Positions 7,369 to 17,857 of a stretch of DNA of 64,000 nt are shown here, one piece after another (the first letter of the stretch is position 1; the number at the start of each line of letters is the position of its first letter). The position numbers were made by a program, and so were the translations under genes. The notes beneath the pieces were generated by a model. It was given only the letters and a program-made list of their open reading frames with translations. It ran no database searches and had not been told where the DNA came from. Source of the DNA: UBA6120 sp964639215 (GTDB taxonomy: Bacteria > Bacillota_I > Bacilli_A > RFN20 > CAG-826); NCBI GenBank assembly GCA_964639215.1, contig CAZXCV010000002.1, forward strand, positions 37,490 through 101,489. Direction: 5' to 3'.

Positions 7369-10300
7369 ATGGACAAAAAACAAAAAGCAACCGAACTACT
7401 CGCTAATTCTCGTCGCGATTATAGTAAAATCAGCGGCAGTTTAGCACTACCAAACTTAGTAGAAGTGCAAACTGAATCTTATCGTTGGTTAATTGAAAAG
7501 GGGCTCGACGAAGCACTTAAAGACGTGTTCCCAATTCACAATTATGCCGAAAATCTTGAATTACAATACCTGAACTTCCGATTTGATGAACCGAGTTATA
7601 CGCACCTTGAATGCAAAGAACGCGATATGACATATAGCGCGCCTTTACGCGTCACCCTTCGTTTAATCTTCAAAGAAACATCAGTGATTAATGATGCCGA
7701 AGTTTTTCTTGGTGATTTTCCGTTAATGACCGAAAGTGGCACCTTTATTATTAACGGTGTTGAAAAAGTCATCGTTTCGCAAATCCGTCGTTCACCAGGA
7801 GCTTATCTTTCAGAAACGATGGATAAAACTGGCAAATTACTTTATAAAGCCGACTTGATTCCAATGCGAGGAACGTGGCTCGAATTTGAAAGTGATATCA
7901 AAAACCTATTAACGGTCCGAATTGACCGTCAACGTAAAATGTATGCAACAATCTTTTTAAAGGCGGTTGGCCTTGAAGATCCACAACTTATTTTAGATTT
8001 GTTTGGGGATCGCGAAGCGCTACGCAATACGCTTGAAAAAGACGCGGAGACTAAATCGATTACTGATGGCCTCGTGCAAATATTCAGCAAGATGAAACCT
8101 GGAGAACCACGAACACCAGAAGGAATCATTAATTTCCTCTATCAAAAATTCTTCGACCCGAAACGCTATAATCTTGGCGTGGCTGGTCGCTATAAATACG
8201 CTAAAAAACTCGGCGTTTATAATCGCTTGATCGGAATGATCATTGCGGAAAATCTCGTCGGGGTTGATAAAAAAGTTCGTGTTAAGAAAGATACGCTCAT
8301 CACGAAAGAACTTGTTGATGAATTACGAAACGAACGCTTCTTTGAAAAAGGTGCCCACGAAGTGACATTACCAGTCTTTGGTCGGCTTGATCCAAATAAC
8401 AAAGTTAATGTCGTTCGCGTTTATAACAACGATAAAAAAGAATTAATTTCTCCGATTGTCGGAACTGATTTAAAACTCGAAGCGAGCACGGTTACGATTC
8501 CGGATATGGTCGCTACTTTTTCGTGCTTCATGAATTTAATGGATGGATTTGGACAAAAAGATGATATCGATCACCTTGGTAACCGCCGAATTCATAGCGT
8601 GGGCGAACTAATTCAAAACCGCTTCCGCGTCGGTCTTTCTAAAATGGCGAAATCGATTCGCGATAAAATGTCGGTGGCTGATATTAGTAACGTCACACCA
8701 CAAAATCTTGTAAATATCAAACCATTAACGTCGCAAGTTAAAGAATTTTTCTCAACTGACCCACTCTCACAGTTCATGGATCAGACAAACCCACTTGCCG
8801 AATTAACGAATAAGCGCCGCATCTCAGCCTTAGGAAGCGGTGGTATTAAACGCGATCGCGCCAGCTTTGATGTTCGCGACGTTCACTATTCTCACTACGG
8901 CCGCATTTGTCCAATTGAAACACCTGAAGGTCAAAATATTGGTCTCATTACGAATTTAGCGACATACGCGAAAGTCGATCATTATGGTTTTATTCAAACA
9001 CCATACCGCAAAGTCGATAAAGTTGCGGGTCGTGTCCTCGATGAAACGATGTATTTAAGCGCCGAACAAGAACGGCCGTTTATTATCGCACAAGCGACTG
9101 ATCGTGTTGATAGTCAAGGCTATTTCCTTGATGAAACGGTCATCGCTCGAAAAGATGGCGACAACATCATGGCTGATATTCATGAAGTCGATTATATCGA
9201 TGTTTCGCCGAAACAAGTCGTCTCCGTTGCTTCGGCATGTATTCCATTTCTTGAAAATGACGATACGACCCGTGCTTTGATGGGTGCGAACATGCAACGT
9301 CAAGCATTACCATTACTACGCCCGTCAGCTCCATATGTCGGAACTGGGATTGAACAGACAATTGCCCGCGACTCGGGTTTAGCAGTTGTTGCCCGTGAAC
9401 CGGGTATTATCAGTTATGTTGATTCTCGAAAAATCATCATTACGACTGAAAACGGCAACCAAACATACCGGCTCCAAAAATTCAACCGTTCAAACCAAGG
9501 TACCTGTATTAATCAAGTGGCCATTGTCAAACTCGGCCAACACGTTGAAAAAGGTCAAATCATCGCCGATGGACCAGCCATGGATCAAGGCGAACTAGCA
9601 CTAGGTCAAAACGTGACAATCGCGTTCATGACTTGGAATGGTTATAACTACGAGGATGCGGTCATCATGTCAGAACGTCTTGTGAAAGAGGATGTTTACA
9701 CCTCGATTCACATCGAAGAACACACGCTTGAATGTCGCGCAACGAAACTTGGTAACGAAGAAATCACCCGCGATGTTCCAAATATCAACGAAGATGCGAA
9801 AGCATTCCTTGATGAACGTGGCATTATCGTTCCCGGCGCTGAGGTTAAAGAAAACGATATTCTCGTTGGTAAAGTAACTCCGAAAGGACAAACGGAACCG
9901 ACGAGTGAAGAAAAACTACTCCGCGCGATTTTCTCTGAGAAAACCAAGGAAGGCAAAGATTCTTCTCTACGCGTTCCTCATGGTGGCGCCGGTATCGTGC
10001 TTGACGTCAAAGTTTTTTCACGCAAAAAAGGTGATGAATTGCCACCTGGAGTCAATGAAGTCGTCCGTGTTTATATCGTTCAAAAACGAAAAATCAGCGA
10101 AGGTGATAAGATGTCTGGTCGCCATGGTAACAAGGGCGTCATTTCTCGAATCCTTCCCGTTGAAGACATGCCATTTTTACCAGATGGCACGCCTGTTGAC
10201 ATCATGCTCAATCCATTAGGTGTTCCCAGCCGAATGAATATCGGTCAAATTCTTGAAATTCATCTTGGATTGGCTGCGAAAAAACTTGGGATGAAAATTG

Positions 10301-10926
10301 CAACACCAGTGTTTGACGGTATTTCAAATGATGAAATTCTCGATTTAATGAAACAAGCTGGTATTTCTGAAGATGGCAAAACAATTCTTCACGATGGTCG
10401 CACCGGTGAAGCGTTCGACGAACGGATTTCCGTCGGTGTCATGTATATGATTAAACTCGTCCACATGGTTGATGATAAACTCCATGCTCGAGCGACAGGA
10501 CCGTACTCGCTTGTGACCCAGCAACCTTTGGGTGGCAAAGCCCAAAATGGTGGTCAACGATTTGGAGAAATGGAAGTTTGGGCACTTGAAGCTTATGGCG
10601 CGGCCCACACTCTCCAAGAAATATTAACAATTAAATCCGACGATCGCGTTGGACGCCGCAAAACATATGAGGCGATTATCAAACAACGTGAAATACCACG
10701 ACCTGGCATTCCTGAATCATTTAAAGTTTTGACTAAGGAACTCCAATCACTCGCGATTGACGTCCGAATGTTTGATCAAACCGGGTCCGAACTCGATATG
10801 GAGGCATTAGCCAAAGAAGCCCTTGCTGAAGAGCGAAAAATCAACTCTTCAATTCGGGCAATGACGAGCGAAACCGTTGTCGAGTTGAATGAAAACAACG
10901 TTATTGAAGAAAGTTACGATGATTAA
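7369..10926 (+). CDS. rpoB: DNA-directed RNA polymerase subunit beta
   Basis: A protein of 1185 residues. The ATG at 7369 (M-D-K-K-Q) is chosen for its GAAGGAG site at 7354-7360; the frame extends upstream only into the methyltransferase gene. Visible landmarks: GTFIINGVEKVIVSQ, the rifampicin-cluster segment LSQFMDQTNPLAEL, YGRICPIETPEGQNIGLI, and the active-site loop SGRHGNKGVIS. Residue 481 in L-T-N-K-R-R is Asn at the position of E. coli His526, and S replaces P in L-G-S-G-G. In Mollicutes this Asn has been linked to natural rifampicin resistance. It is followed by rpoC after 17 bases. Confidence 0.98.
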   Translation: MDKKQKATELLANSRRDYSKISGSLALPNLVEVQTESYRWLIEKGLDEALKDVFPIHNYAENLELQYLNFRFDEPSYTHLECKERDMTYSAPLRVTLRLIFKETSVINDAEVFLGDFPLMTESGTFIINGVEKVIVSQIRRSPGAYLSETMDKTGKLLYKADLIPMRGTWLEFESDIKNLLTVRIDRQRKMYATIFLKAVGLEDPQLILDLFGDREALRNTLEKDAETKSITDGLVQIFSKMKPGEPRTPEGIINFLYQKFFDPKRYNLGVAGRYKYAKKLGVYNRLIGMIIAENLVGVDKKVRVKKDTLITKELVDELRNERFFEKGAHEVTLPVFGRLDPNNKVNVVRVYNNDKKELISPIVGTDLKLEASTVTIPDMVATFSCFMNLMDGFGQKDDIDHLGNRRIHSVGELIQNRFRVGLSKMAKSIRDKMSVADISNVTPQNLVNIKPLTSQVKEFFSTDPLSQFMDQTNPLAELTNKRRISALGSGGIKRDRASFDVRDVHYSHYGRICPIETPEGQNIGLITNLATYAKVDHYGFIQTPYRKVDKVAGRVLDETMYLSAEQERPFIIAQATDRVDSQGYFLDETVIARKDGDNIMADIHEVDYIDVSPKQVVSVASACIPFLENDDTTRALMGANMQRQALPLLRPSAPYVGTGIEQTIARDSGLAVVAREPGIISYVDSRKIIITTENGNQTYRLQKFNRSNQGTCINQVAIVKLGQHVEKGQIIADGPAMDQGELALGQNVTIAFMTWNGYNYEDAVIMSERLVKEDVYTSIHIEEHTLECRATKLGNEEITRDVPNINEDAKAFLDERGIIVPGAEVKENDILVGKVTPKGQTEPTSEEKLLRAIFSEKTKEGKDSSLRVPHGGAGIVLDVKVFSRKKGDELPPGVNEVVRVYIVQKRKISEGDKMSGRHGNKGVISRILPVEDMPFLPDGTPVDIMLNPLGVPSRMNIGQILEIHLGLAAKKLGMKIATPVFDGISNDEILDLMKQAGISEDGKTILHDGRTGEAFDERISVGVMYMIKLVHMVDDKLHARATGPYSLVTQQPLGGKAQNGGQRFGEMEVWALEAYGAAHTLQEILTIKSDDRVGRRKTYEAIIKQREIPRPGIPESFKVLTKELQSLAIDVRMFDQTGSELDMEALAKEALAEERKINSSIRAMTSETVVELNENNVIEESYDD

Positions 10927-10943
10927 TCGGGGAGGAAGAGCGC

Positions 10944-13900
10944 ATGTTTGATATTAATAGAATTACGAAAATTCGAGTTGGTCTTGCCTCACCGGAATCA
11001 ATCCGTAGTTGGTCTTACGGCGAAGTATTAAAGCCAGAAACTATTAACTACCGCAGTCAAAAACCCGAAATGCAAGGGTTGTTCTGTGAAAAGATTTTTG
11101 GTCCGAGCAAAGACTATGAATGCCATTGTGGCAAATACAAAAAACAACGGTATGCTGGCGTCGTCTGTGAAAAGTGCGGCGTTGAAGTAATGACAAAAGA
11201 TGCCCGTCGTGAACGTATGGGTCACATTGAATTAGCGACTCCTTGCGCCCATATTTGGTATGTCAAAGGCATTCCGTCACGGATTGCCCTAGTCTTAGAT
11301 ATCAACGCTAAGCAATTAGAGGAAATTGTCTATTTAGCTGGATCCACATTAATTTGTTTAAACCCCGGCGCGAGTAAGATTTTAAAATATCGCCAAGTAA
11401 TTGATGAAAAAACGGGTCGGATTGATTTTGTTGCTGTTATTAAAGAATTTATGGAAGCACTCGAAGGAACTTATGAAGGTTCACGAGCGCAAGAATATAT
11501 TGAAAAACTTGAAAATCGTGCCGAACCGATTAACTTTGAAGTGATTACAGGATTTATTTCAAAGCATACTGGCGCTGAATTTGGCGAAGGTGCTGAAGCA
11601 ATTAAACGGCTTTTAAAAGAAGTCAATCTTGACCGTGAAGGCGAAGCAATTGAAAAAGAATTACGCGAATGTACGACACAACGGCGCGCCAAATTAACAA
11701 AGCGGCTTGAAATCGTCGAGTCATTCCGGCAATCAGGCAACCGTCCCGAATGGATGGTGCTTGACGTATTGCCAGTCATTCCACCTGATTTACGACCGAT
11801 GCTACAGCTTGATGGCGGACGTTTCGCCACAAGTGATCTAAACGATTTATATCGTCGTCTCATCGCTAGAAATCGCCGTCTTAAAAATCTCATCAATATC
11901 AAAGCACCAACCACGATGCTTCGCAATGAGAAGCGGATGCTTCAAGAAGCCGTCGACGCCTTGATCGATAATGGTCGTCGTGGAAAGCCTGTGTTATCCT
12001 CAGGTGGAAGCGGTCGTGAACTTAAATCACTGAGCAGTGCATTAAAAGGTAAACAAGGACGCTTCCGGCAAAATTTACTCGGAAAGCGCGTTGATTACTC
12101 TGGTCGTTCCGTTATTGCCGTTGGTCCTGATTTAAAAATGTATGAATGTGGTTTGCCACGCGAAATGGCGATTCAGTTATTGCGACCGTTCATCGCGGGA
12201 CTTTTGATTGAACGTGGCTTTGCCACTTCACATAAACAAGCTGATAAAAAAGTTGATAATTACGATGAAATCGTCTTTGATATTCTCGAAGAAATCATCT
12301 CAAAACATCCAGTGCTCTTAAACCGCGCACCGACGCTACACCGCCTCGGTATCCAAGCGTTCCAGCCAAAATTAGTTGAAGGACGCGCCATCAGATTACA
12401 CCCACTCGTTTGTACCGGTTTTAATGCTGACTTCGACGGTGACCAAATGGCCGTCCACGTCCCACTTTCGAAAGCAGCCCAAGAAGAAGCGCTCAACCTC
12501 ATGTTGGCAAGCAATAATATTCTCGGTCCTAAAGATGGGCTTCCGATTGCCACGCCTTCACAAGACATGGTCATCGGTAATTTCTATTTAACAATGGAAC
12601 AAACCAAAGATGATTTTTTGCGCAAAGCGGCTACTTCACGAAAAATGGGTGATGTCAACCAAGCCGAACTATACGAACTATATGCGACGAGTGAAGGTAA
12701 AGTTTTCCGAAATATTGAGGAAGTTAACTTGGCCTTTGCCACGAAGCAAGTCCACTTACACAATCGGATTGCACTACCAGGTCGCGCCCTTCGTAAAGAT
12801 GGGTTCACTCCGGCCATGAACGAAGGTTATTTGTTAACAAGCGTTGGCAAAGTGTTTTTCAATTCAATCTTCCCAGCCGATTTTCCATATTTAAACAACA
12901 AGAACTCTGCCAATTTAAAAGTCGACTTAATGGAATATTTCGTACCAAAAGGCACGAATATCCCCGAAGTAATTGCCGCTAAAAAAGTTTTAACACCATA
13001 TGGAAGTAAAGATCTCGCCGAGATTATTAAAGAAGTGTTTAACCGTTATGGCACGAGCAAAACTTCAGCGATTCTCGACAAGATGAAAGACCAAGGATTC
13101 CGCTTCGCCACCCAATCAGGCTTAACGGTCGCCCTCAGCGATATTCTTGTACTCGACAATAAAAAAGAACTGATCAAAGCTGGTGATGATCGCGTCAATA
13201 CGATTCAAGAGCAGTTCGAACAAGGTTTATTAACGGACGAAGAGCGGTATCAACAAGTCGTCACCGTTTGGAAAGACGACGTACAAGCTCAAATTAAAAA
13301 CGCGGTTATTACGATGATGCAAAATAGCAATGATAATCCGCTGAACATTATTTTTAACTCAGGCGCTCGTGGTAAGGCGAGTAACTTCCAACAATTAATC
13401 GGGTATCGGGGCTTGATGAGTAAGCCAAGCGGACGTTTCATTGAACTACCAATTCGTTCATCATTCCGTGAAGGTCTCTCAATCGCCGAATTCTTCATTG
13501 CGACTCACGGCGCGCGTAAAGTCGGGGCTGACACTGCTTTAAAAACAGCCGACTCGGGTTATTTAACGCGTAAACTAGTCGACGTTGCTCAAGATGTTAT
13601 CATTCGTGAAGAAGACTGTCACACTGATCGTGGCTCCAATGTCTTCACAATTATGGACTCCTCACGACAAGCTGTGATTACACCGCTGTACAACCGTCTC
13701 GTCGGTCGCTACACCTTAACAGACGTTGCACATCCAGACACAGGTGAAATTATCGTCCCAGCCGATCATTTGATGGATGAACAAGATGCTCGTAAAATCG
13801 TTGACGCTGGTGTCACCGACGTGATGATTCGCTCCGTATTTGGTTGCGAGAGCAAAGATGGCATTTGTAAGAAATGTTACGGTCGTAACCTCGCGACTGG

Positions 13901-14837
13901 TAAGCTTGTCGAAGTCGGAGAAGCTGTGGGCATTATCGCCGCTCAATCAATTGGCGAACCAGGTACTCAGTTAACGATGCGGACATTCCACGAAGGTGGT
14001 ATTGCTGGTCGCAACATTACCGATGGTCTCCCACGTGTTCAGGAAATTTTTGAAGCGCGAACACCAAAGGGCGAAGCAGTCATTAGCGCAATATATGGCA
14101 AAGTCGTTGCCATCGACGAAAATGGTGGCCGTTTCAATGTCCGCGTTGCCTCAGAAAATGATGCTCGCGACTACGCGACAAACTTTGGCGCACGGCTCCG
14201 TGTTCAAGTTGGTGATGAAGTGCATCCAGGCCAAAAGATTTCTGAAGGCGCCATTTATCCAAAAGATCTCCTAAAATATGCCGATGTTAATGCGGTACAA
14301 AAATATATCATCAAAGAAGTTCAAAAAGTATATCAAGGTAATGGCGCGAACATCGCTGATAAACATATCGAAGTAATCGTGCGACAAATGCTTCGTAAAT
14401 TAATCGTCATTGATGGCGGTGATACAGACCTGATTCCAGGCACACGCGTTGACATTAACGTCTTCACTGAGAAAAATGCCCTGGCTTTGGCAGAAGGAAA
14501 AGTCCCTGCAGTTGGTATTCCACGTCTTCTTGGCATTGCTAAATCCGCCCTAGAAACAGAATCGTTCTTATCAGCGGCTTCATTTCAAGAAACGACACGT
14601 GTTTTAACCGATGCGGCGATTAAAGGCAAAACCGATGTCTTACATGGACTCAAGGAAAATGTCATAACTGGTAAAATGATTCCCGCTGGTCGTGGATTGA
14701 AAACGGAAGAAGATCGTCAAGATTTAATTTCCGATTTTTCAGTCGAGGAATTCATGCGCAATATTCGCAACAACTACCGTGAAAGCCACGAACAGTGGAT
14801 GGAGCAGTTCGACGATCAGCTGCCACTTGACGAATAA
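10944..14837 (+). CDS. rpoC: DNA-directed RNA polymerase subunit beta'
   Basis: A protein of 1297 residues. The N-terminal zinc finger C-H-C ... C-E-K-C lies at about residues 58-80. The absolutely conserved catalytic N-A-D-F-D-G-D-Q supplies the Mg2+ aspartates. The zipper and lid, the bridge-helix region (FFIATHGARKVGADTALKTADSGYLTRKLVD) read here as AREG-like variant segments, and the second zinc-binding group (C-H-T-D ... C-K-K-C) are all present. The ribosome site is GGGGAGGAAG. It ends the polymerase unit with a strong terminator. Unlike in Bacillus, no rplGB-type L7Ae gene or rpsL follows directly. Confidence 0.98.
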   Translation: MFDINRITKIRVGLASPESIRSWSYGEVLKPETINYRSQKPEMQGLFCEKIFGPSKDYECHCGKYKKQRYAGVVCEKCGVEVMTKDARRERMGHIELATPCAHIWYVKGIPSRIALVLDINAKQLEEIVYLAGSTLICLNPGASKILKYRQVIDEKTGRIDFVAVIKEFMEALEGTYEGSRAQEYIEKLENRAEPINFEVITGFISKHTGAEFGEGAEAIKRLLKEVNLDREGEAIEKELRECTTQRRAKLTKRLEIVESFRQSGNRPEWMVLDVLPVIPPDLRPMLQLDGGRFATSDLNDLYRRLIARNRRLKNLINIKAPTTMLRNEKRMLQEAVDALIDNGRRGKPVLSSGGSGRELKSLSSALKGKQGRFRQNLLGKRVDYSGRSVIAVGPDLKMYECGLPREMAIQLLRPFIAGLLIERGFATSHKQADKKVDNYDEIVFDILEEIISKHPVLLNRAPTLHRLGIQAFQPKLVEGRAIRLHPLVCTGFNADFDGDQMAVHVPLSKAAQEEALNLMLASNNILGPKDGLPIATPSQDMVIGNFYLTMEQTKDDFLRKAATSRKMGDVNQAELYELYATSEGKVFRNIEEVNLAFATKQVHLHNRIALPGRALRKDGFTPAMNEGYLLTSVGKVFFNSIFPADFPYLNNKNSANLKVDLMEYFVPKGTNIPEVIAAKKVLTPYGSKDLAEIIKEVFNRYGTSKTSAILDKMKDQGFRFATQSGLTVALSDILVLDNKKELIKAGDDRVNTIQEQFEQGLLTDEERYQQVVTVWKDDVQAQIKNAVITMMQNSNDNPLNIIFNSGARGKASNFQQLIGYRGLMSKPSGRFIELPIRSSFREGLSIAEFFIATHGARKVGADTALKTADSGYLTRKLVDVAQDVIIREEDCHTDRGSNVFTIMDSSRQAVITPLYNRLVGRYTLTDVAHPDTGEIIVPADHLMDEQDARKIVDAGVTDVMIRSVFGCESKDGICKKCYGRNLATGKLVEVGEAVGIIAAQSIGEPGTQLTMRTFHEGGIAGRNITDGLPRVQEIFEARTPKGEAVISAIYGKVVAIDENGGRFNVRVASENDARDYATNFGARLRVQVGDEVHPGQKISEGAIYPKDLLKYADVNAVQKYIIKEVQKVYQGNGANIADKHIEVIVRQMLRKLIVIDGGDTDLIPGTRVDINVFTEKNALALAEGKVPAVGIPRLLGIAKSALETESFLSAASFQETTRVLTDAAIKGKTDVLHGLKENVITGKMIPAGRGLKTEEDRQDLISDFSVEEFMRNIRNNYRESHEQWMEQFDDQLPLDE

Positions 14838-14843
14838 GCAAGT

Positions 14844-14871
14844 AAAGCGTGGATAAAACCACGCTTTTTTT
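14844..14871 (+). terminator. Rho-independent terminator after rpoC
   Basis: Nine-base stem AAAGCGTGG (14844-14852) / CCACGCTTT (14859-14867) with loop ATAAAA and a T tail, 7 bases after the rpoC stop. Confidence 0.93.
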
Positions 14872-14906
14872 AAATCATTAACTCATATTTGTTGTATAGT
14901 AATCAT

Positions 14907-16283
14907 ATGAAAGATTCCCAGGTAAAAACGCAACAAAAGCTCGGTTTTACAAATGCTTTTCGTCAATTTGGCGCACTGTTTGGCTGGTCGCTTTTAGTTG
15001 CTAGCGCTGCCAATATCGGATTATCACCGCTATTAGTCGGAATTGCCATCGCCACGATTGGACTCGTAATATTTTTAAGGCGCCAATTTCCATTTATTGT
15101 CACTCCATCGTTTGTTTTTTTGCCCGCTCTCGTTATATTTATGCGTGGCTATGAAACATTAGCAATTGGTTCGCCTGCCTGGAATTTTCGACTAGGTGGA
15201 TTGCTCGTTTCATTTTGGATCAGTGGATTGCTATATATTTTGATGGCGACTTTAGTGCGTCAAATCGGTATTAAAAAGATGCGGCGAATTTTTTCACCGA
15301 CATTTAGTGGTATCCTCATCGTGTTTTTGACGTTAGCGTTATTACCACGCGTTTTCATCTTTGGCTATTACGAACCATCGCTACTCGAACCAACGCAAAG
15401 TTATAAGTTCATCATTATCGGTCTTGCCTCATTTATGGGATATTTGTTTGCGACGGCGCTCGCAAAGAAACCGGGCACCCAGGCTAGTTATGCCATCCTA
15501 CTCGGTTTGGTCAGTGGATTACTCGTCGCGACGATTATTGATGCAATTGAGTTACTGTGGTTAAGCCAAACGATTGAAGCGACGATTTTATTCCGCATGT
15601 TTACGGCCATTGATGTTCCATTAACGATTTTTCATCACCCCGAAATAAATTTTGGATTTTGGCAATATCTCCATTTTGACATTGAGAGTCTTTTACTAAT
15701 TGTTCCACTCACGCTAGTGACAATTGGCGAACATATGCACGCGATGACGATTTATGCGCTCAAAGACCCTGAATTAGTCACGAGTCCTCACGCCGACAAA
15801 ACCTTGTTAACCGAAGGATTAAGCGTCATGGTCGGTGGCATGATTACGGGGTATCCATTTGTGATCAGCGAAGACACCGTGAAAATGACGATGCATTCAA
15901 AAAAAGCCCATCCTCTCGTATTAATTGGTGTGGCGATTATCATCATGGTTATTGGAATATTCATGCCGGTTACTTATTATTTGCAGCTTATCCCTTTGCC
16001 AATCATTGGTGGTGTCTTATTGGCAGTACTCGGTTTCGAAGCCGTTAAAGGCTTTAGTCGCGTCGCGCGATTGGTTCATGATGATTTACATCCACAAGCG
16101 ACGGCTTTAGGACTATTAGTGCTTGGGCTTGGGATGCTCTTAGCAATTATGGAGTTTGTCAGTGATTTTTTAGGAAACACAACGTTTCGAATTATGATTG
16201 GTACGACCCCGATTCCAAGCTTTCTGATCATTGTCATCATTGCCTTTGTTTTCAATTTACTCGTGCCAAAATTAGTGGAGTGA
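14907..16283 (+). CDS. NCS2-family nucleobase permease (uracil/xanthine type)
   Basis: A 458-residue protein with about 12-14 hydrophobic segments. The NCS2 core is recognisable in PLTLVTIGEHMHAMTIY (the family's conserved E-H motif in TM8), followed by the re-entrant region and LPIIGGVLLAVLGFEAVKG. It would import a purine or pyrimidine base with H+ or Na+; the exact substrate cannot be read. The ATG at 14907 has no ribosome site, and TATAGT at 14895-14900 puts the transcription start at or next to the ATG, so the mRNA may be leaderless. Its stop overlaps the start region of the downstream protease. It sits in an unusual place between rpoC and rpsL. Confidence 0.78.
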   Translation: MKDSQVKTQQKLGFTNAFRQFGALFGWSLLVASAANIGLSPLLVGIAIATIGLVIFLRRQFPFIVTPSFVFLPALVIFMRGYETLAIGSPAWNFRLGGLLVSFWISGLLYILMATLVRQIGIKKMRRIFSPTFSGILIVFLTLALLPRVFIFGYYEPSLLEPTQSYKFIIIGLASFMGYLFATALAKKPGTQASYAILLGLVSGLLVATIIDAIELLWLSQTIEATILFRMFTAIDVPLTIFHHPEINFGFWQYLHFDIESLLLIVPLTLVTIGEHMHAMTIYALKDPELVTSPHADKTLLTEGLSVMVGGMITGYPFVISEDTVKMTMHSKKAHPLVLIGVAIIIMVIGIFMPVTYYLQLIPLPIIGGVLLAVLGFEAVKGFSRVARLVHDDLHPQATALGLLVLGLGMLLAIMEFVSDFLGNTTFRIMIGTTPIPSFLIIVIIAFVFNLLVPKLVE

Positions 16284-16288
16284 TGGCA

Positions 16289-17857
16289 ATGAAACGGCAA
16301 ATTGTGGTTTTTCTGACCATTTGTGGTCTCATGTTACTCGGCCGTGACGCTCCTTTGCAACCAAGTAGCGGCTCATCGAGTTTCTCTTATCCCTCAAGTT
16401 TTACATCAGGAGATTATGTTACGACCTATCGACAAGTTCGCTATGCGCAAGGATATAAATCAGCGACGCCGACAAGTGGTGATGTCCCAATTCTTGTAAT
16501 TCCTGTTTCTTTTTCGGACTATCCCTGCAGTGGTATCGATGGTGGCTGTGATGTCGTGCGTGAAGATATTCGCCAATCATTTTTCGGCGAAGCCCAAGCG
16601 ATGCGATGGCACTCGGTCGCTTCGTTTTATGAAACGTCGAGCTATGGACAGTTGCGTTTCACCGGTGTCGTCAGCGATTGGTTCACCCCACCGATTACGG
16701 CAACGCAACTGCTTGATAAAATCCAATATGGCGTAACCCAAGATGTCTTACGTCCGGCTATTGATTGGTATCGGACGACCTATGATGATAGTCTTGAACA
16801 ATTTGACGCTGATGATGATGGTTTTCTTGATGCCGTCTATCTTGTCTATTCCGTACCAGCACACGGGCATGAAGAAATTTTTGTTGATGAAGATCGCATT
16901 TTTTGGGCTTATACCACGTATGACAGTATGGCGATTGCTAGTCTCAGTTTGCCGTCACCATTTAATTATGGTTGGTCAAGCTACGATTTTATGTATAAAG
17001 ATGGTTGGTACGAACGCGATGAGAAGGGGCGTTTACTCCGCGATGATGACGATGAACCTGTTTTTCATCCATATACGGACACGCTTGGTCGCTTATTACC
17101 TGATGCGCACACTTTCATCCATGAAATGGGTCATTTTCTCGGATTGACCGATTATTATACTTACGATTATAAAGATGGTGATTGGGGTGCCGCAGGCACA
17201 CTCGATATGATGGATTACAATGTCGGAGATCATAATGCCTTTAGTAAATCGTTATTGTCATGGATTACCCCAACGATTGTCACCGAGCCAGATACGTTTA
17301 CAATCCGACCATTAGTAACTCATGGTGAGGCGTTACTCATCCCAATTACTTATCGAGGCACATTGCTCGGGGAGTATTTACTCGTTGAATATTATCAACC
17401 GACTTCATTGAACCAAAAAGATTCGATTGAACCATTTGCTGGATATTATCCACGCTTGTTCACGAATCCGGGCATTAAAATTTATCATGTTGACGCCCGC
17501 ATCGGTAAATTTGTCTATAATCGTGGCCGCTACGAATTAAGTGATTATGTGGAAGAAATTGGCGTAAGAACAAGCCAAGTTTATTATGGAATCGCCCATA
17601 GCAACACGGCATCGCGCAGTGCTTTTCCACAATATAAGCTTATTCATTTACTCGAAAAATCCGGATCACTTAGTTTTCGTCACGGTCATTATGCTAGTAA
17701 TACTTCGTTATTTTATGAAGGCGATGCGTTTGATATGAACAATTTCGCAACGTTTACATTCAATGGTGGCCAAGCTTTCCCTTACAATATTTATATCGAT
17801 GAAATAAATAATGAATTTGCCTCGATTCGCATTGAGCAACGCATCAATGAAAACTAA
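16289..17857 (+). CDS. secreted M6-family metalloprotease (immune-inhibitor-A-like)
   Basis: A 522-residue protein. The ATG at 16289 is preferred because GGAG at 16277-16280 gives 8-base spacing; an ATG at 16283 overlaps the permease stop. A basic N-terminus and hydrophobic core (residues about 4-18) form a signal peptide with no clear lipobox. The zinc motif is H278-E-x-x-H282-x-x-G-x-x-D288, the M6 form with Asp as third ligand, followed by the met-turn-like TLDMMDYN. Asp-rich D-A-D-D-D-G may bind calcium. It shares its whole plan with the next gene (FFGE, W-S-A-S-F-Y, S-Y-G/Q-Q-L, V-S-D-W). The family is known for cleaving host or environmental proteins; the target here is unknown. Confidence 0.86.
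   Translation: MKRQIVVFLTICGLMLLGRDAPLQPSSGSSSFSYPSSFTSGDYVTTYRQVRYAQGYKSATPTSGDVPILVIPVSFSDYPCSGIDGGCDVVREDIRQSFFGEAQAMRWHSVASFYETSSYGQLRFTGVVSDWFTPPITATQLLDKIQYGVTQDVLRPAIDWYRTTYDDSLEQFDADDDGFLDAVYLVYSVPAHGHEEIFVDEDRIFWAYTTYDSMAIASLSLPSPFNYGWSSYDFMYKDGWYERDEKGRLLRDDDDEPVFHPYTDTLGRLLPDAHTFIHEMGHFLGLTDYYTYDYKDGDWGAAGTLDMMDYNVGDHNAFSKSLLSWITPTIVTEPDTFTIRPLVTHGEALLIPITYRGTLLGEYLLVEYYQPTSLNQKDSIEPFAGYYPRLFTNPGIKIYHVDARIGKFVYNRGRYELSDYVEEIGVRTSQVYYGIAHSNTASRSAFPQYKLIHLLEKSGSLSFRHGHYASNTSLFYEGDAFDMNNFATFTFNGGQAFPYNIYIDEINNEFASIRIEQRINEN

Noticed and set aside
11471..11926. A 151-residue open frame on the minus strand within rpoC
   Set aside because: Fully inside a conserved rpoC segment, no ribosome site, Arg/Ser-rich composition typical of an antisense shadow.
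16281..16283. Possible use of TGA as tryptophan, as in Mycoplasma
   Set aside because: TGA ends conserved genes at the expected place (here the permease; also ppaX at 44548-44550), and conserved tryptophans are TGG.
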